Assembly: GCF_003663845.1 (NCBI RefSeq)
Contig: NZ_RCCA01000001.1
Span: forward strand, 2,294,001-2,358,000
From: Chryseobacterium sp. 7
GTDB taxonomy: Bacteria; Bacteroidota; Bacteroidia; Flavobacteriales; Weeksellaceae
Direction: 5' to 3'
DNA: 64,000 nt
Shown here piece after piece: positions 8,803-17,405 of the stretch (the first letter of the stretch is position 1; each line of letters begins with the position of its first letter). Below the pieces are notes generated by a model. The model saw nothing but the letters and a program-made list of their open reading frames with translations. It searched no databases and had not been told where the DNA came from. The position numbers and the translations under genes are program-made.

Positions 8803-8832
8803 TGTTAGATTTGTGCTGAAAATCATCTAACA
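8803..8832 (+). promoter_or_regulatory. dtxR-type gene promoter with an 8-bp inverted repeat operator
   Basis: The -7 box TAGATTTG is at 8806-8813. A perfect inverted repeat TGTTAGAT (8803-8810), 14 bp, ATCTAACA (8825-8832) covers the box and the expected transcription start and ends 2 bases before the TTG start codon at 8835. The left arm lies inside the -7 element, so it is probably not transcribed. This argues for a DNA operator rather than an RNA hairpin. Autoregulation by the downstream metal-dependent repressor is an inference. Confidence 0.6.
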
Positions 8833-8834
8833 TT

Positions 8835-9488
8835 TTGAAAACAACCCTAACAGAAGAGAATTACCTGAAAGCTTTGTTTCATTTAGTTGACAATGAAGGT
8901 AAGGTTACGATTAATGAGCTCAGTAAATTTTTGAATGTAAAAATGCCGAGTGTCAATAATATGATGAAGAAATTTGCCGAGAAAAAATGGGTCATCTACG
9001 AAACTTATAAACCCTTAATCGTTACAGAAAACGGAAGACGTGAAGCTGCGCTTGTAGTTCGTAAACATCGGCTTACCGAAATGTTTTTGGTCAAAAAAAT
9101 GAATTTTGGCTGGGAAAATGTTCATGAGATTGCAGAACAGCTGGAACACGTACATTCTCAAATCTTTTTTGATAAAATGGACGAAATTCTGGATCATCCT
9201 AAATTTGATCCTCACGGAGAGCCTATTCCTGATAAAGACGGAAACATCATCTCACAAGATCTGCAAAAACTAAGCAATTGTGAACCTGGTGAAGATGTAA
9301 CTTTTGCCTCTGTCACTCTTTCTGATGATGCATTCCTTACTTATTTAAATGACAGAAAACTCCTTCTTAATACCAAAGTAAAAGTCTTAAAAGTGGAAAG
9401 TTTTGATAAATCAATGGCTATAGAAATTGATGGTAAAACGGAAATTTTAAGCAAAAAAGCGACGGAGAAAATATTGGTTAAGAAATAA
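8835..9488 (+). CDS. DtxR/MntR-family metal-dependent transcriptional regulator with FeoA-like C-terminal domain
   Basis: 217 residues. An N-terminal winged helix (about 1-65, with recognition helix M-P-S-V-N-N-M-M-K-K-F) is followed by the metal-binding dimerisation domain: the H-R-L-T-E-M-F-L helix and E-H-V-H-S, then D-P-H-G-E-P-I-P, the hallmark of DtxR/MntR proteins. A C-terminal SH3/FeoA-like domain covers about 145-215. It senses Mn(II) or Fe(II) and represses uptake genes in relatives; which metal applies here cannot be read from sequence. The start is TTG at 8835: it puts K-T-T-L-T-E-E-N-Y directly at the N-terminus as in the family, and no in-frame ATG precedes it. Probably self-regulated through the upstream palindrome. 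Confidence 0.9.
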   Translation: MKTTLTEENYLKALFHLVDNEGKVTINELSKFLNVKMPSVNNMMKKFAEKKWVIYETYKPLIVTENGRREAALVVRKHRLTEMFLVKKMNFGWENVHEIAEQLEHVHSQIFFDKMDEILDHPKFDPHGEPIPDKDGNIISQDLQKLSNCEPGEDVTFASVTLSDDAFLTYLNDRKLLLNTKVKVLKVESFDKSMAIEIDGKTEILSKKATEKILVKK

Positions 9489-9506
9489 TCTTAGAGAATC
9501 TCCAAT

Positions 9507-9541
9507 AAACCTCACAGGCTTTCGAAACTGCGAGGTTTCTA
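9507..9541 (+). terminator. Terminator after the DtxR-type gene
   Basis: AAACCTC.CAG / CTG.GAGGTTT stem with one A-C mismatch and a 10-base loop, followed by T-rich sequence. Confidence 0.6.
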
Positions 9542-9686
9542 TTTAAATAGTTTAAGCTTATCTTAATACTCTTACCATCTGAATGGTTCAAAAAGAATAT
9601 ATTTATTGTTAAATTTAAACTCTATCATAACTGTTAAAAAACGGTTAAACTCCATTTTTTCAAATACCCGAAAATTTATTTTTAAT

Positions 9687-9694
9687 TAGGTTTG
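9687..9694 (+). promoter_or_regulatory. -7 box of the beta-lactamase promoter
   Basis: TAGGTTTG matches TAnnTTTG about 65-70 bases before the start codon. I cannot find a clear TTG at the -33 position. Confidence 0.5.
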
Positions 9695-9761
9695 CAAAAC
9701 TTTCTACAGATTTTGTCTTTCTGACAAATACTAACCTATAATTTAATTATTACTAAAAATG

Positions 9762-10490
9762 ATGAAGAAAAGCATTCCGTTTTTTATTATGTCGATGTTA
9801 TTAAGTCCATTTACAAATGCCCAGACTACTCAGGTTAGAGATTTTGTGATTGAACCACAAATTAAACCTAATTTCTATATTTATAAAACTTTCGGGATAT
9901 TCGGTGGAAAAGAATATTCTACCAATGCAGTGTATCTGGTGACCAAAAAAGGAGTTGTTTTATTTGATGTTCCATGGCAGAAAACACAATACCAAAGCTT
10001 ACTGGATACGATTCAAAAACGCCACCATCTCCCTGTTATAGCGGTATTTGCAACTCATTCTCACGAAGACAGAGCCGGAGATTTAAGTTTTTATAATAAC
10101 AAAGGAATCAAAACGTATGCAACTGCAAAAACCAATGAGCTGTTAAAGAAAGATGGAAAAGCTACTTCTACAGAAATTATAGAAACAGGAAAAACATACC
10201 GAATTGGCGGCGAGAAATTTATAGTTGATTTTCTTGGTGAAGGACACACGGTAGATAATGTAGTGGTATGGTTCCCAAAATACAATATATTAGACGGCGG
10301 ATGTCTTGTAAAAAGTAGAACTGCGGAGAATCTGGGATACACTGGAGAAGCTAACGTTGCCCAATGGCCGCAGACTATGGCAAAACTAAAATCAAAATAT
10401 TCAAAAGCCTCCCTGGTTATTCCAGGTCATGATGAATGGAAAGGGGGCGGACATGTAGAACATACACTGGAACTTTTGAACAAAAAATAA
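9762..10490 (+). CDS. bla: Subclass B1 metallo-beta-lactamase, IND/CGB type
   Basis: A periplasmic zinc enzyme that hydrolyses beta-lactams including carbapenems. 242 residues from the second of two adjacent ATGs (9759, 9762); the second matches the usual start of IND/CGB proteins. The signal peptide ends near T-N-A before Q. All zinc ligands are present: H-S-H-E-D (Zn1 His/His and Zn2 Asp), the G-E-G-H-T-V-D-N His, the G-G-C-L-V-K-S Cys with the B1 lysine, and the P-G-H-D-E-W His. The C-terminus G-G-G-H-V-E-H-T-L-E-L-L-N-K-K is typical of this family. It stands alone with its own promoter and no mobile element nearby, as expected for the intrinsic chromosomal enzyme of Chryseobacterium. Confidence 0.94.
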   Translation: MKKSIPFFIMSMLLSPFTNAQTTQVRDFVIEPQIKPNFYIYKTFGIFGGKEYSTNAVYLVTKKGVVLFDVPWQKTQYQSLLDTIQKRHHLPVIAVFATHSHEDRAGDLSFYNNKGIKTYATAKTNELLKKDGKATSTEIIETGKTYRIGGEKFIVDFLGEGHTVDNVVVWFPKYNILDGGCLVKSRTAENLGYTGEANVAQWPQTMAKLKSKYSKASLVIPGHDEWKGGGHVEHTLELLNKK

Positions 10491-10529
10491 AAGTTTCGGG
10501 CTCTGGCGAATGCCAGAGCCCGAAACTTT
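10490..10529. terminator. Very long perfect hairpin terminator between convergent genes
   Basis: A perfect 18-bp stem (AAAGTTTCGGGCTCTGGC) with loop GAAT starts at the last base of the beta-lactamase stop codon. The T-rich tail is better on the minus strand, so it mainly ends the aminotransferase transcript. Confidence 0.85.
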
Positions 10530-10542
10530 AAAACTTATCATT

Positions 10543-11718
10543 TTAATGGTTGATATTTTCTAAAAGCTGTGAAACCGTTTCAATTTCTTCCAATGTATTG
10601 AAATAATGAGGTGATAATCTGATGGCGTGATCTACATTTTTAAACGTAAAATCAATTAACGCATCCGTTTTATGATTCTCTTTAAAAAACACATTATTTT
10701 CACTCAATATTTTATGAATTTTTTCAACTCCTCCATCTTCCTGGCAAAAGGTAATAATACTGCTTAATCTATTTCCTTTATCCAAAATTCGGAAACCACT
10801 ATTCTGCAGATTATTTCTTAAAGTATCTGCCAATGTTCGGTTATAACTTTCAATTTTTTCTATCCCTATTGCATTGGCATATTGTAAAGCTTCTGTAAAA
10901 CCGAATAAAGCGGCATAAGGTCTTTCAAAAAGTTCAAATCTTTTGGCTGTATCAATGAGCTGAAAATCATCAAAAGAAGTCCATTTTGCTCCAAAACTAT
11001 CTAAAAATAAGGGATACATGTTCTGGTTTAACGCCTTATCTGAAACAAATAGAAATCCAGTTCCTCTTGGTCCGCGCATAAATTTTCTTCCGGTTGCTGT
11101 CAGAAAATCACAATTCAATCTTTCAACATCCACTACAATCTGACCTACTGACTGACAAGCATCTACAAGGTACAGTACATCGTATTGCCTGCAAAGCTTT
11201 CCTACTCCTTCTACATTCTGAATCAACCCGGAATTGGTAGGAATATGAGTAATAGCAATTAACTTTGGGTTATGCTTTTTAATTAAATTTTCAAAGTCTT
11301 CAAGATCCAACTCATTATCAGGGAGATTGGCAACCCGTATAATTTCAATCTTATATCTTTTCTGCAAAGAAATAAAAGCAATCTGATTGGATATATAATC
11401 GTCATTGGTAGTGATGATACAATCTCCTTCTTTAAAAGAAATACTGGACAAAGCTTTGGCATAGCCATCTGTAGAACTGCCTGCAAATGCAATATTCGAA
11501 GGTTTTGCATGAATCAATTTTGCAGCCTCTTCATAAAACCGATTGACCTGCTCTGAGTTTCTTATTGCCGCTGCGTATCCTCCAAACTCCTGTTCTTCAT
11601 ATAAAAACTTAACTGTTGTCTCTACAACGGATTTTGGCATTAATGAAGCCCCTGCGCTGTTTAAAAATATCTTATCCGAACATCCCGGTGTTTCCTGTCT
11701 TATAATCTCTAAATTCAT
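10543..11718 (-). CDS. Class V aminotransferase-fold PLP enzyme (cysteine desulfurase/selenocysteine lyase-like)
   Basis: 391 residues from the ATG at 11718; an ATG three codons upstream is also possible. Fold type I, class V: N-S-A-G-A-S-L near the N-terminus, the A-F-A-G-S-S-T-D-G phosphate loop, V-D-A-C-Q-S-V-G-Q (PLP aspartate and stacking residues), and the PLP lysine in T-A-T-G-R-K-F-M-R-G-P-R-G-T-G. The R-G-P-R-G-T-G segment is typical of isopenicillin-N-epimerase-like and EgtE-like members rather than the iron-sulfur desulfurases IscS/SufS. The exact substrate cannot be told. Alone on its strand, ending at the long hairpin shared with bla. Confidence 0.8.
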   Translation of the reverse strand: MNLEIIRQETPGCSDKIFLNSAGASLMPKSVVETTVKFLYEEQEFGGYAAAIRNSEQVNRFYEEAAKLIHAKPSNIAFAGSSTDGYAKALSSISFKEGDCIITTNDDYISNQIAFISLQKRYKIEIIRVANLPDNELDLEDFENLIKKHNPKLIAITHIPTNSGLIQNVEGVGKLCRQYDVLYLVDACQSVGQIVVDVERLNCDFLTATGRKFMRGPRGTGFLFVSDKALNQNMYPLFLDSFGAKWTSFDDFQLIDTAKRFELFERPYAALFGFTEALQYANAIGIEKIESYNRTLADTLRNNLQNSGFRILDKGNRLSSIITFCQEDGGVEKIHKILSENNVFFKENHKTDALIDFTFKNVDHAIRLSPHYFNTLEEIETVSQLLENINH

Positions 11719-11771
11719 TTTTATCAATCCTTACAACAAATTTACCTTTATTTTTATCTAAATACATTCAT

Positions 11772-11800
11772 AAAAAATCCCGAATTTTCATCCGGGACTG
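11772..11800 (-). terminator. Terminator after tssK
   Basis: On the minus strand, TCCCG / CGGGA with a 10-base loop is followed by six T. It lies 18 bases after the tssK stop and closes the three-gene T6SS module. Confidence 0.7.
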
Positions 11801-11817
11801 TATTTTTAATAGTGATT

Positions 11818-12957
11818 TTAATCTAAAACACTCCAACCTCTTTTTGGATTCGTGTTGGTAGAAACTTCCTGCTCATTAACAATGATATTTTCTTTTCTCT
11901 GACCGATATAATCAAGCTCGCTCAATTTGGAGAAAATAATTTCAAGGCTTCTCAACATCTGTTGAATATAAAGCAAAGGTTCACCACAATTATGATGATC
12001 ATAATTTGTTTCTGCAACAATAGAAAGCTGGTTCAGCAAAGTATGAGGAGCTATTTCACTCCATTCTAAGCTGTAATTCAGCATTTCTTCCAATTCGGCA
12101 GGAACTAATAGCTGAGTTGAATTATATAAATGAAGTGCCAGTCTCGCAAAAGATTCAATCAAAAATACAGGGGGCTGCCATGGAGTAATATTTCTAAACT
12201 GGAAATACATATCCCCAAAAGTATTAACCATGGTAGTACACAGGAACTTAACATTTTGTGCCAGCGCAGTATTCTGATTTTTGTGAGAAGCTTTCTGAAT
12301 AATTTTAAAAGCATACTGCTGAAGATTTCCTATGGATTTCGCATAGCTGCTGTAATACTCCACCAAAGCCGGATGACTCTGTACAGAAGTACAAGGCGGA
12401 ATAAAATTGGAATCCACCTGAGCAATATTTCCTTTTAAATCTACTTTTCCGATGATAAGATAATTACCTCCCGAATAGCTGCTGTTCAATGAAGTTACAG
12501 GAAGCAGTTCAATGTGGTGATTCGGCTGTGCACTTGGATGGCGTGGCGGAATTTCTTCAGGATCAATATCTCCAAACGGTACTTTATCAAAAGGATTTAC
12601 AGAGATCAGAATATAATACTCTCCATCTGCCTGCTCCTCGTTCATAGATTTTGCTAAAGACTTCACACTGATTCTTCTGTCTGTAAGCTCAATACGGTAT
12701 CCAGCCATGGTAACCGCACTACAACGCTTGATTACAAGCTGTACATCATTAGTTGCCGTATTGTGAACATCAAAAATAGTACGGTCTGTAAATTCATTGG
12801 AAATAGGCAAAAGTCCGTAGTTATATGTAGTAATTCCAAGTGAATTGGAATCTCTGATGGTGTCAATTAAGAAATTATCCTGATCATTAAGGTGTCTCTG
12901 GGAAACCTTCATCCCATCCACCCAATTGATTGCAAAATGTTTAATAGGCTGTATCAT
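11818..12957 (-). CDS. tssK: Type VI secretion baseplate protein TssK (Bacteroidetes T6SSiii type)
   Basis: 379 residues. TssK links the T6SS baseplate to the membrane complex. The N-terminus I-N-W-V-D-G-M-K-V-S-Q-R-H-L is the family hallmark (W-x-D/E-G-M ... Q-H). A beta-rich N-terminal half is followed by a helical middle, as in known TssK. It is shorter than proteobacterial TssK (about 440), as usual in the Bacteroidetes subtype. Last gene of a minus-strand trio; it starts 25 bases after the tssN-like stop. No signal peptide; cytoplasmic. Confidence 0.82.
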   Translation of the reverse strand: MIQPIKHFAINWVDGMKVSQRHLNDQDNFLIDTIRDSNSLGITTYNYGLLPISNEFTDRTIFDVHNTATNDVQLVIKRCSAVTMAGYRIELTDRRISVKSLAKSMNEEQADGEYYILISVNPFDKVPFGDIDPEEIPPRHPSAQPNHHIELLPVTSLNSSYSGGNYLIIGKVDLKGNIAQVDSNFIPPCTSVQSHPALVEYYSSYAKSIGNLQQYAFKIIQKASHKNQNTALAQNVKFLCTTMVNTFGDMYFQFRNITPWQPPVFLIESFARLALHLYNSTQLLVPAELEEMLNYSLEWSEIAPHTLLNQLSIVAETNYDHHNCGEPLLYIQQMLRSLEIIFSKLSELDYIGQRKENIIVNEQEVSTNTNPKRGWSVLD

Positions 12958-12982
12958 GTTTAATACTTTTTAGATTTTTGTG

Positions 12983-13885
12983 TTATTGTTTTTTGGCGAC
13001 TCCCTCCTCTTCATGCTGAATAACTCTCTTACAAATTACCACTTCATTTTCAGAAATGCTGTTTGTAGAAATGTCGTGGTCGAAATCTATATATTTTCTA
13101 AAACTGAAAAACGATTTTTTGGTGTAAAAGATCCAGTAGTAAGGTTCATTTCCTTCGTCTGAAAGATGGATAATAGAACCCGGATTTTTGTGGTTGTAAT
13201 CATCTACCACTCTGTAGAACCAATCTCCGAAAGTAACTCCCGTGGGAAGTGTTTTGGCTTTAATTCTGAAACGGTTGGTATCTTCTAATTTTTTACTTAG
13301 TTCAACATTCAATACCATTAATCTGTCAAAATCTGCCCCTTCAAAATCTGGCAGCTTCTGCTCCGGTGAATACCTCCATGTTTTATAAATATCAAAAGGA
13401 ATACTGATAAACTGAATATAGCAGTAGTAAAATACCATCGGAACCACAAAGATCAGCATACTTGTAGCAGCCATCACAGCATATCCCGTTCCTTTACTCA
13501 TCAAGTTGAAGATCAAAGTGAAAAGATATCCTCCCAAAGCAATACACGTTAAAGAAAGTATAGATTCAAACAAAATGCTCATGGAAAGAGATTCTATGTG
13601 CTTTTTGAAATATTTGTGCAGTAAATTCACATGAATGATCCCCAAAATAAGGTAAATAACCTGCGCGATAAGATACCAGTACGGATTAAAAAGATTTCCT
13701 GCAAATCCGAAAACTCCCGGAATAGCCAGGCACAAACTGCACAGAAGCACGTATATAATAATTACTTTAATTTTGATCGCAGGTTTATTTCTCCTGATTA
13801 CACCCAGTATAACCATCATAATAATTGCGATTAAAGGCATTAAGATATACCTTAAAAAAATACCTTTTACTGAAGAAATTTCCAT
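12983..13885 (-). CDS. tssN: Multi-pass membrane protein, probable T6SSiii component TssN
   Basis: 300 residues. About six transmembrane helices occupy residues 8-170, followed by a soluble C-terminal domain of roughly 120 residues with a Y-K-T-W-R-Y-S-P-E-Q-K-L-P-D-F start. TssN is an inner-membrane protein found only in the Bacteroidetes T6SS subtype, where it is thought to replace parts of the TssJLM membrane complex. The identification rests on topology, length and its place between tssK and a tssG-like gene. Cotranscription with both is very likely (gaps of 25 and 54 bases). Confidence 0.68.
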   Translation of the reverse strand: MEISSVKGIFLRYILMPLIAIIMMVILGVIRRNKPAIKIKVIIIYVLLCSLCLAIPGVFGFAGNLFNPYWYLIAQVIYLILGIIHVNLLHKYFKKHIESLSMSILFESILSLTCIALGGYLFTLIFNLMSKGTGYAVMAATSMLIFVVPMVFYYCYIQFISIPFDIYKTWRYSPEQKLPDFEGADFDRLMVLNVELSKKLEDTNRFRIKAKTLPTGVTFGDWFYRVVDDYNHKNPGSIIHLSDEGNEPYYWIFYTKKSFFSFRKYIDFDHDISTNSISENEVVICKRVIQHEEEGVAKKQ

Positions 13886-13939
13886 TTGTTTCTTTTCGAA
13901 TTTATACTTTGTTGGTAATTGTAAATATAATAAAATAAT

Positions 13940-14881
13940 TTAGAGGAAGGTAGAGTATCCAAGGCGGCTGGCATTTCGTTCATCATCCTCAAGACTGAAT
14001 GAATATTCTTCCTTTTCTGTGACAAAATTCTCTTCTACATCCACCGTTACCGGAAGAAAATAATCATACAGTGCCTCAAGTACATTTCTAAACGGACTTC
14101 CCGGAATATATTTTTTCATATCTGCGTAAGGAATCGGGCCAATATTTACCACCCAGTTTCTCTGCCCGTCCATATGTGGACCACTTGGAATATAAGTTAC
14201 CCCTAATCTCGAATTCCCCAACAGCATAGAATTATTATTTTTCTCAATCTCATCTATAATATTGGGTGAAAAAGTAATGTTTACCGGTACCTGAAGAAAA
14301 GCCGTCATACATCTTTCAAACCATCGCTTATCTCCTCTGATCTGATGGAAAAACGGTAAAATATGCATAAAGATATAAGCACTCTGCTTATCCAGCATTT
14401 TAATCATGGGCCAAAGCTCACTTACCGTTTCCAGTAAAGAATCTGTATTGCTGGTAATATCAAATTCTGATTCCTTAAGCAAAGCACTGATCTCCGTAAA
14501 AAATACTTCAAGCTCAAAAGGACGGAAAAACTTACGGGCATCATCTTCTACCCTCTTCTGTTTCCGGATTTCCCTTACCACACTATCTACATTCTTTCTG
14601 GAAGCCCCAAGAGACGGCGGATGGAACAGACCTTCCGGAAGGTAATCATAAATACCTTCCCTGTAACTCTCTATGGTAAATACTTCTTCGTCAAATCCTA
14701 AATAACTGCTCGAAATGCTTTTAATATCCTTAAGATAAGCACGGTCATTCACTCCCACACGCTCTATGAAGATATTGCTTACCGCACGGTGGTATTTCAA
14801 TAGGTTAACAGCCACAGCTTCAGCCTTAAAGTCTGTCTGCAGCTTATTGTAATGCATATCTACAATATTATTCTCATACAT
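13940..14881 (-). CDS. tssG: Probable type VI secretion baseplate protein TssG (divergent, T6SSiii type)
   Basis: 313 residues, no membrane segments. The central part around F-F-R-P-F-E-L-E-V-F-F, a long middle domain, and the C-terminal end L-G-Y-S-T-F-L (TssG proteins commonly finish near L-G-x-x-T-x-L) suggest a divergent TssG, which with TssF and TssK forms the baseplate wedge. First gene of the module; a GAGGAAA Shine-Dalgarno-like stretch lies 6-12 bases upstream of the ATG. A weak -7 box (TATCTTTA on the minus strand) is at 14906-14913. Identity as TssG is moderate; membership of the T6SS module is likely. Confidence 0.6.
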   Translation of the reverse strand: MYENNIVDMHYNKLQTDFKAEAVAVNLLKYHRAVSNIFIERVGVNDRAYLKDIKSISSSYLGFDEEVFTIESYREGIYDYLPEGLFHPPSLGASRKNVDSVVREIRKQKRVEDDARKFFRPFELEVFFTEISALLKESEFDITSNTDSLLETVSELWPMIKMLDKQSAYIFMHILPFFHQIRGDKRWFERCMTAFLQVPVNITFSPNIIDEIEKNNNSMLLGNSRLGVTYIPSGPHMDGQRNWVVNIGPIPYADMKKYIPGSPFRNVLEALYDYFLPVTVDVEENFVTEKEEYSFSLEDDERNASRLGYSTFL

Positions 14882-15325
14882 AGTGTTTCCTCTGATTATG
14901 ACTTGTAAAGATAATATATCTCATAAGTTTGAAAAAATATTTTTACAACAATTTTATCCTAAAAATAATAATTTATTGACATTAATAGGAATAATTTTCT
15001 GCAAATTCCGTGAAAATACGGTAAATAGAAAGTTTGCTTGTTTTTTTTAATTTAAAACTAATGATTCAGAATCAATGGTTTAGAGTCCGGGATTCAAGGT
15101 TAAAGGTTTAATGTTCAAGGTTGTGATTAAGGCTTTACTTTAGCTTTTACATATTATATGAAGAGATTTTTATCCCTTTATGTTCTCTTCTTTTCAAACC
15201 TCACATTATAGAACATTTATTTAGATTAAATTTTATTAACATCATCTTATAGAATAAAATTGGGATAATGCATGCTCATTCCGAAAGCGGAGCGTATCTT
15301 TGCAGACTGAAAATTGTTATTTAAA
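14882..15325. other. Divergent intergenic region: promoters and low-complexity repeats
   Basis: Between the T6SS trio and the nuclease gene. The left end holds the probable tssG promoter (minus strand, box at 14906-14913). The middle (about 15060-15135) is a degenerate GGTTCAAGG / GGTTTAATG repeat of a kind seen in other spacers here. The right end holds the nuclease promoter. No gene seen. Confidence 0.45.
15295..15302 (+). promoter_or_regulatory. -7 box TATCTTTG of the S1/P1 nuclease promoter
   Basis: Exact match to TAnnTTTG, 23 bases before the ATG. No TTG lies at the usual -33 distance. Confidence 0.55.
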
Positions 15326-16117
15326 ATGAAAAGTATTTATTCTAAAATTCTGATTTTAGCATTCATGGCCTCTTCACTTTATTCTTATGCGTGGGGATTA
15401 ACGGGGCACAGAGTTATTGCAGAGATTGCAGAAAACCATCTTTCCCGCAAAGCAAGAAGAGAGATAAAAAAAATGATGGGAAAAGAACGTCTGGCTTATT
15501 GGGCCAATTGGCCGGATTTCATCAAATCGGATACTACAGGTGCGTGGAAGCAGGCTTCATCATGGCATTATGTAAACATTGATCCAATGACGGATTTTAA
15601 AGCTTTTGAGCAAAACCTAAAAGCACAGGCAGGACCAAGCCTTTACACTCAGGTAAACACCCTCTCCAGCCAGATTAAAGATAAAAACACTTCTGAAAAA
15701 GACAGAAAAATTGCTTTAATCTTCCTTATTCATATCATGGGAGATCTTGCTCAGCCATTACACGTAGGAAGAGCGGAAGATTTGGGCGGAAACAAAATCA
15801 ATGTTACCTATTTCGGGGAAAAAACCAATTTACACTCTGTTTGGGACGGAAAATTAGTAGACTCTCAAAAATACAGCTATACAGAATATTCTAAGCTTTT
15901 GGATATCAAATCTAAAGAAGAAGTAGCCCAGATTCAATCCGGAACACTGGAGGACTGGCTGTATGATTCTCATAAAATTGCCAACAAGATTTATGCACAG
16001 ACTCCTAATGATTCTAAATTATCTTTTGATTACCAGTACAAATTCAATGATACTATGGAAAGACAATTGCTGTACGGAGGATTAAGACTGGCAAAAATTT
16101 TAAATGAGCTTTTTTAA
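15326..16117 (+). CDS. Secreted S1/P1-type nuclease
   Basis: A zinc-dependent, sugar-nonspecific single-strand nuclease and 3'-nucleotidase, exported across the inner membrane. 263 residues from the ATG at 15326; a TTG at 15314 in frame is less likely. Signal peptide cleavage after Y-S-Y-A would expose Trp as residue 1, whose amino group binds zinc in this family. Zinc ligands are visible in order: W-G-x-x-G-H, N-W-P-D, S-W-H-Y-V-N, the L-I-H-I-M-G-D-L-A-Q-P-L-H-V helix, and N-L-H-S-V-W-D. Length is typical. It stands alone between its own promoter and terminator, and probably scavenges nucleotides and phosphate. Confidence 0.93.
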   Translation: MKSIYSKILILAFMASSLYSYAWGLTGHRVIAEIAENHLSRKARREIKKMMGKERLAYWANWPDFIKSDTTGAWKQASSWHYVNIDPMTDFKAFEQNLKAQAGPSLYTQVNTLSSQIKDKNTSEKDRKIALIFLIHIMGDLAQPLHVGRAEDLGGNKINVTYFGEKTNLHSVWDGKLVDSQKYSYTEYSKLLDIKSKEEVAQIQSGTLEDWLYDSHKIANKIYAQTPNDSKLSFDYQYKFNDTMERQLLYGGLRLAKILNELF

Positions 16118-16172
16118 ATACAGATTACAGGTTGTTTAACCTGAGACAATTTAAAATATAACTCTTAGTTAT

Positions 16173-16202
16173 AAAAACGGGACTTCGGTTTCGTTTTTTT
16201 TT
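16173..16202 (+). terminator. Terminator with UUCG tetraloop after the nuclease
   Basis: AAAACGGGAC-TTCG-GTTTCGTTTT forms a 10-bp stem with two G-U pairs closed by the very stable C(UUCG)G tetraloop, then a T run. Confidence 0.8.
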
Positions 16203-16211
16203 GTTTAAAGT

Positions 16212-16260
16212 TTAGGGATTAGGGATTAGGGATTAGGGATTAGGGATTAGGGATTAGGGA
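16212..16260. repeat. Seven exact tandem copies of TTAGGGA
   Basis: A 49-bp run of the 7-mer TTAGGGA without a mismatch, in the 369-bp spacer between the nuclease and rpoD. The rest of that spacer is AT-rich and holds only the terminator and, presumably, the rpoD promoter, for which I see no clean TAnnTTTG box. The copy number is likely variable between strains (inference). Confidence 0.9.
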
Positions 16261-16486
16261 ATATACAGGATTTTCAAATAAATATTAGTTTTTTTGATTG
16301 TTGGTTTATGTTTTATTTTTTAAACGAAAATGAATATAAATAACTCAATATCAATCTATTAAATCTATTTAAAAATACATGAATACATTTTACGTTATAC
16401 ATTGTGCAAAAAATATTAAATTGTGTGTAACCTTTTTACCTTTTCATACGTATATATTATAGTAACTCTTTTTTGAGGAAAAATAA

Positions 16487-17353
16487 ATGAGACAATTAAA
16501 AATCACTAAGCAGGTTACCAACAGGGAAACTGCTTCATTAGACAAGTATTTGCAGGAAATTGGTAAAGTGGAACTGATCACTGCGGACGAGGAAGTAGAA
16601 TTGGCACAAAGAATACGTGCAGGCGACAGAGCCGCACTGGAGAAATTAATCAAGGCCAATCTTCGTTTCGTAGTATCCGTATCTAAGCAATACCAAAATC
16701 AAGGTCTTTCTTTACCCGATTTGATTAATGAAGGTAACTTAGGATTAATGAAAGCGGCAAAAAGGTACGATGAAACTAGAGGTTTCAAATTTATCTCTTA
16801 TGCAGTATGGTGGATCCGTCAATCAATCTTACAGGCATTGGCTGAACAGTCAAGAATTGTAAGACTACCGTTGAACAAAATTGGATCTATCAACAAAATC
16901 AATAAAGCATACGCTCACCTTGAGCAGGAAAATGAAAGACCACCTTCTCCGGAAGAATTGGCTGAAGTTCTTGACATGAGCGAGGAAGATATCAAAGAAT
17001 CTATGAAAAACTCCGGAAGACACCTGTCTATGGATGCTCCTTTAGTAGAAGGTGAAGATTCTAATCTTTATGATGTATTACGTTCAGGAGAATCTCCAAG
17101 TCCTGATAAAGATCTGATGCTGGAATCTCTACAAATTGAGATTGAAAGAGCATTGAATACTTTAACTCCGAGAGAGGCAGATTTGGTAAGATTATACTTC
17201 GGACTGAACGGAAAACACCCAATGACTTTAGAGGAAATTGGTGAAACTTTCGATCTTACAAGAGAGAGAGTTCGTCAGATCAAAGAAAAAGCAATTAAGA
17301 GACTAAAACACAATACCAGAAGCAAGATTCTTAAATCTTATCTGGGTAAATAA
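16487..17353 (+). CDS. rpoD: Primary RNA polymerase sigma factor RpoD (sigma-70, short Bacteroidetes type)
   Basis: 288 residues, the compact form without region 1.1 and the long non-conserved insert that is standard in Bacteroidetes. Region 1.2 (D-K-Y-L-Q-E-I-G), region 2 ([31 protein letters not shown]), region 3, and region 4.2 ([19 protein letters not shown]) are all present. It recognises the TTG/TAnnTTTG promoters seen across this window. It has one of the few Shine-Dalgarno-like sequences here (TGAGGA, 8 bases before the ATG). Single gene with its own terminator. Confidence 0.97.
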   Translation: MRQLKITKQVTNRETASLDKYLQEIGKVELITADEEVELAQRIRAGDRAALEKLIKANLRFVVSVSKQYQNQGLSLPDLINEGNLGLMKAAKRYDETRGFKFISYAVWWIRQSILQALAEQSRIVRLPLNKIGSINKINKAYAHLEQENERPPSPEELAEVLDMSEEDIKESMKNSGRHLSMDAPLVEGEDSNLYDVLRSGESPSPDKDLMLESLQIEIERALNTLTPREADLVRLYFGLNGKHPMTLEEIGETFDLTRERVRQIKEKAIKRLKHNTRSKILKSYLGK

Positions 17354-17374
17354 TTTTAGCGTTAAAAATTTTAT

Positions 17375-17405
17375 AACGGAGTCTGTTTTCAGGCTCCGTT
17401 TTTTA
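17375..17405 (+). terminator. Terminator after rpoD
   Basis: AACGGAGTCTG-TTTT-CAGGCTCCGTT, an 11-bp stem with one G-U pair, then six T. Confidence 0.85.

Noticed and set aside
9759..10490. Acquired resistance cassette around the beta-lactamase
   Set aside because: No integron site, insertion sequence or change in base composition; the flanks look like ordinary chromosome.
16212..16260. TTAGGGA run as telomere or CRISPR
   Set aside because: The unit is 7 bp without spacers and lies inside a bacterial chromosome; it is a simple tandem repeat.
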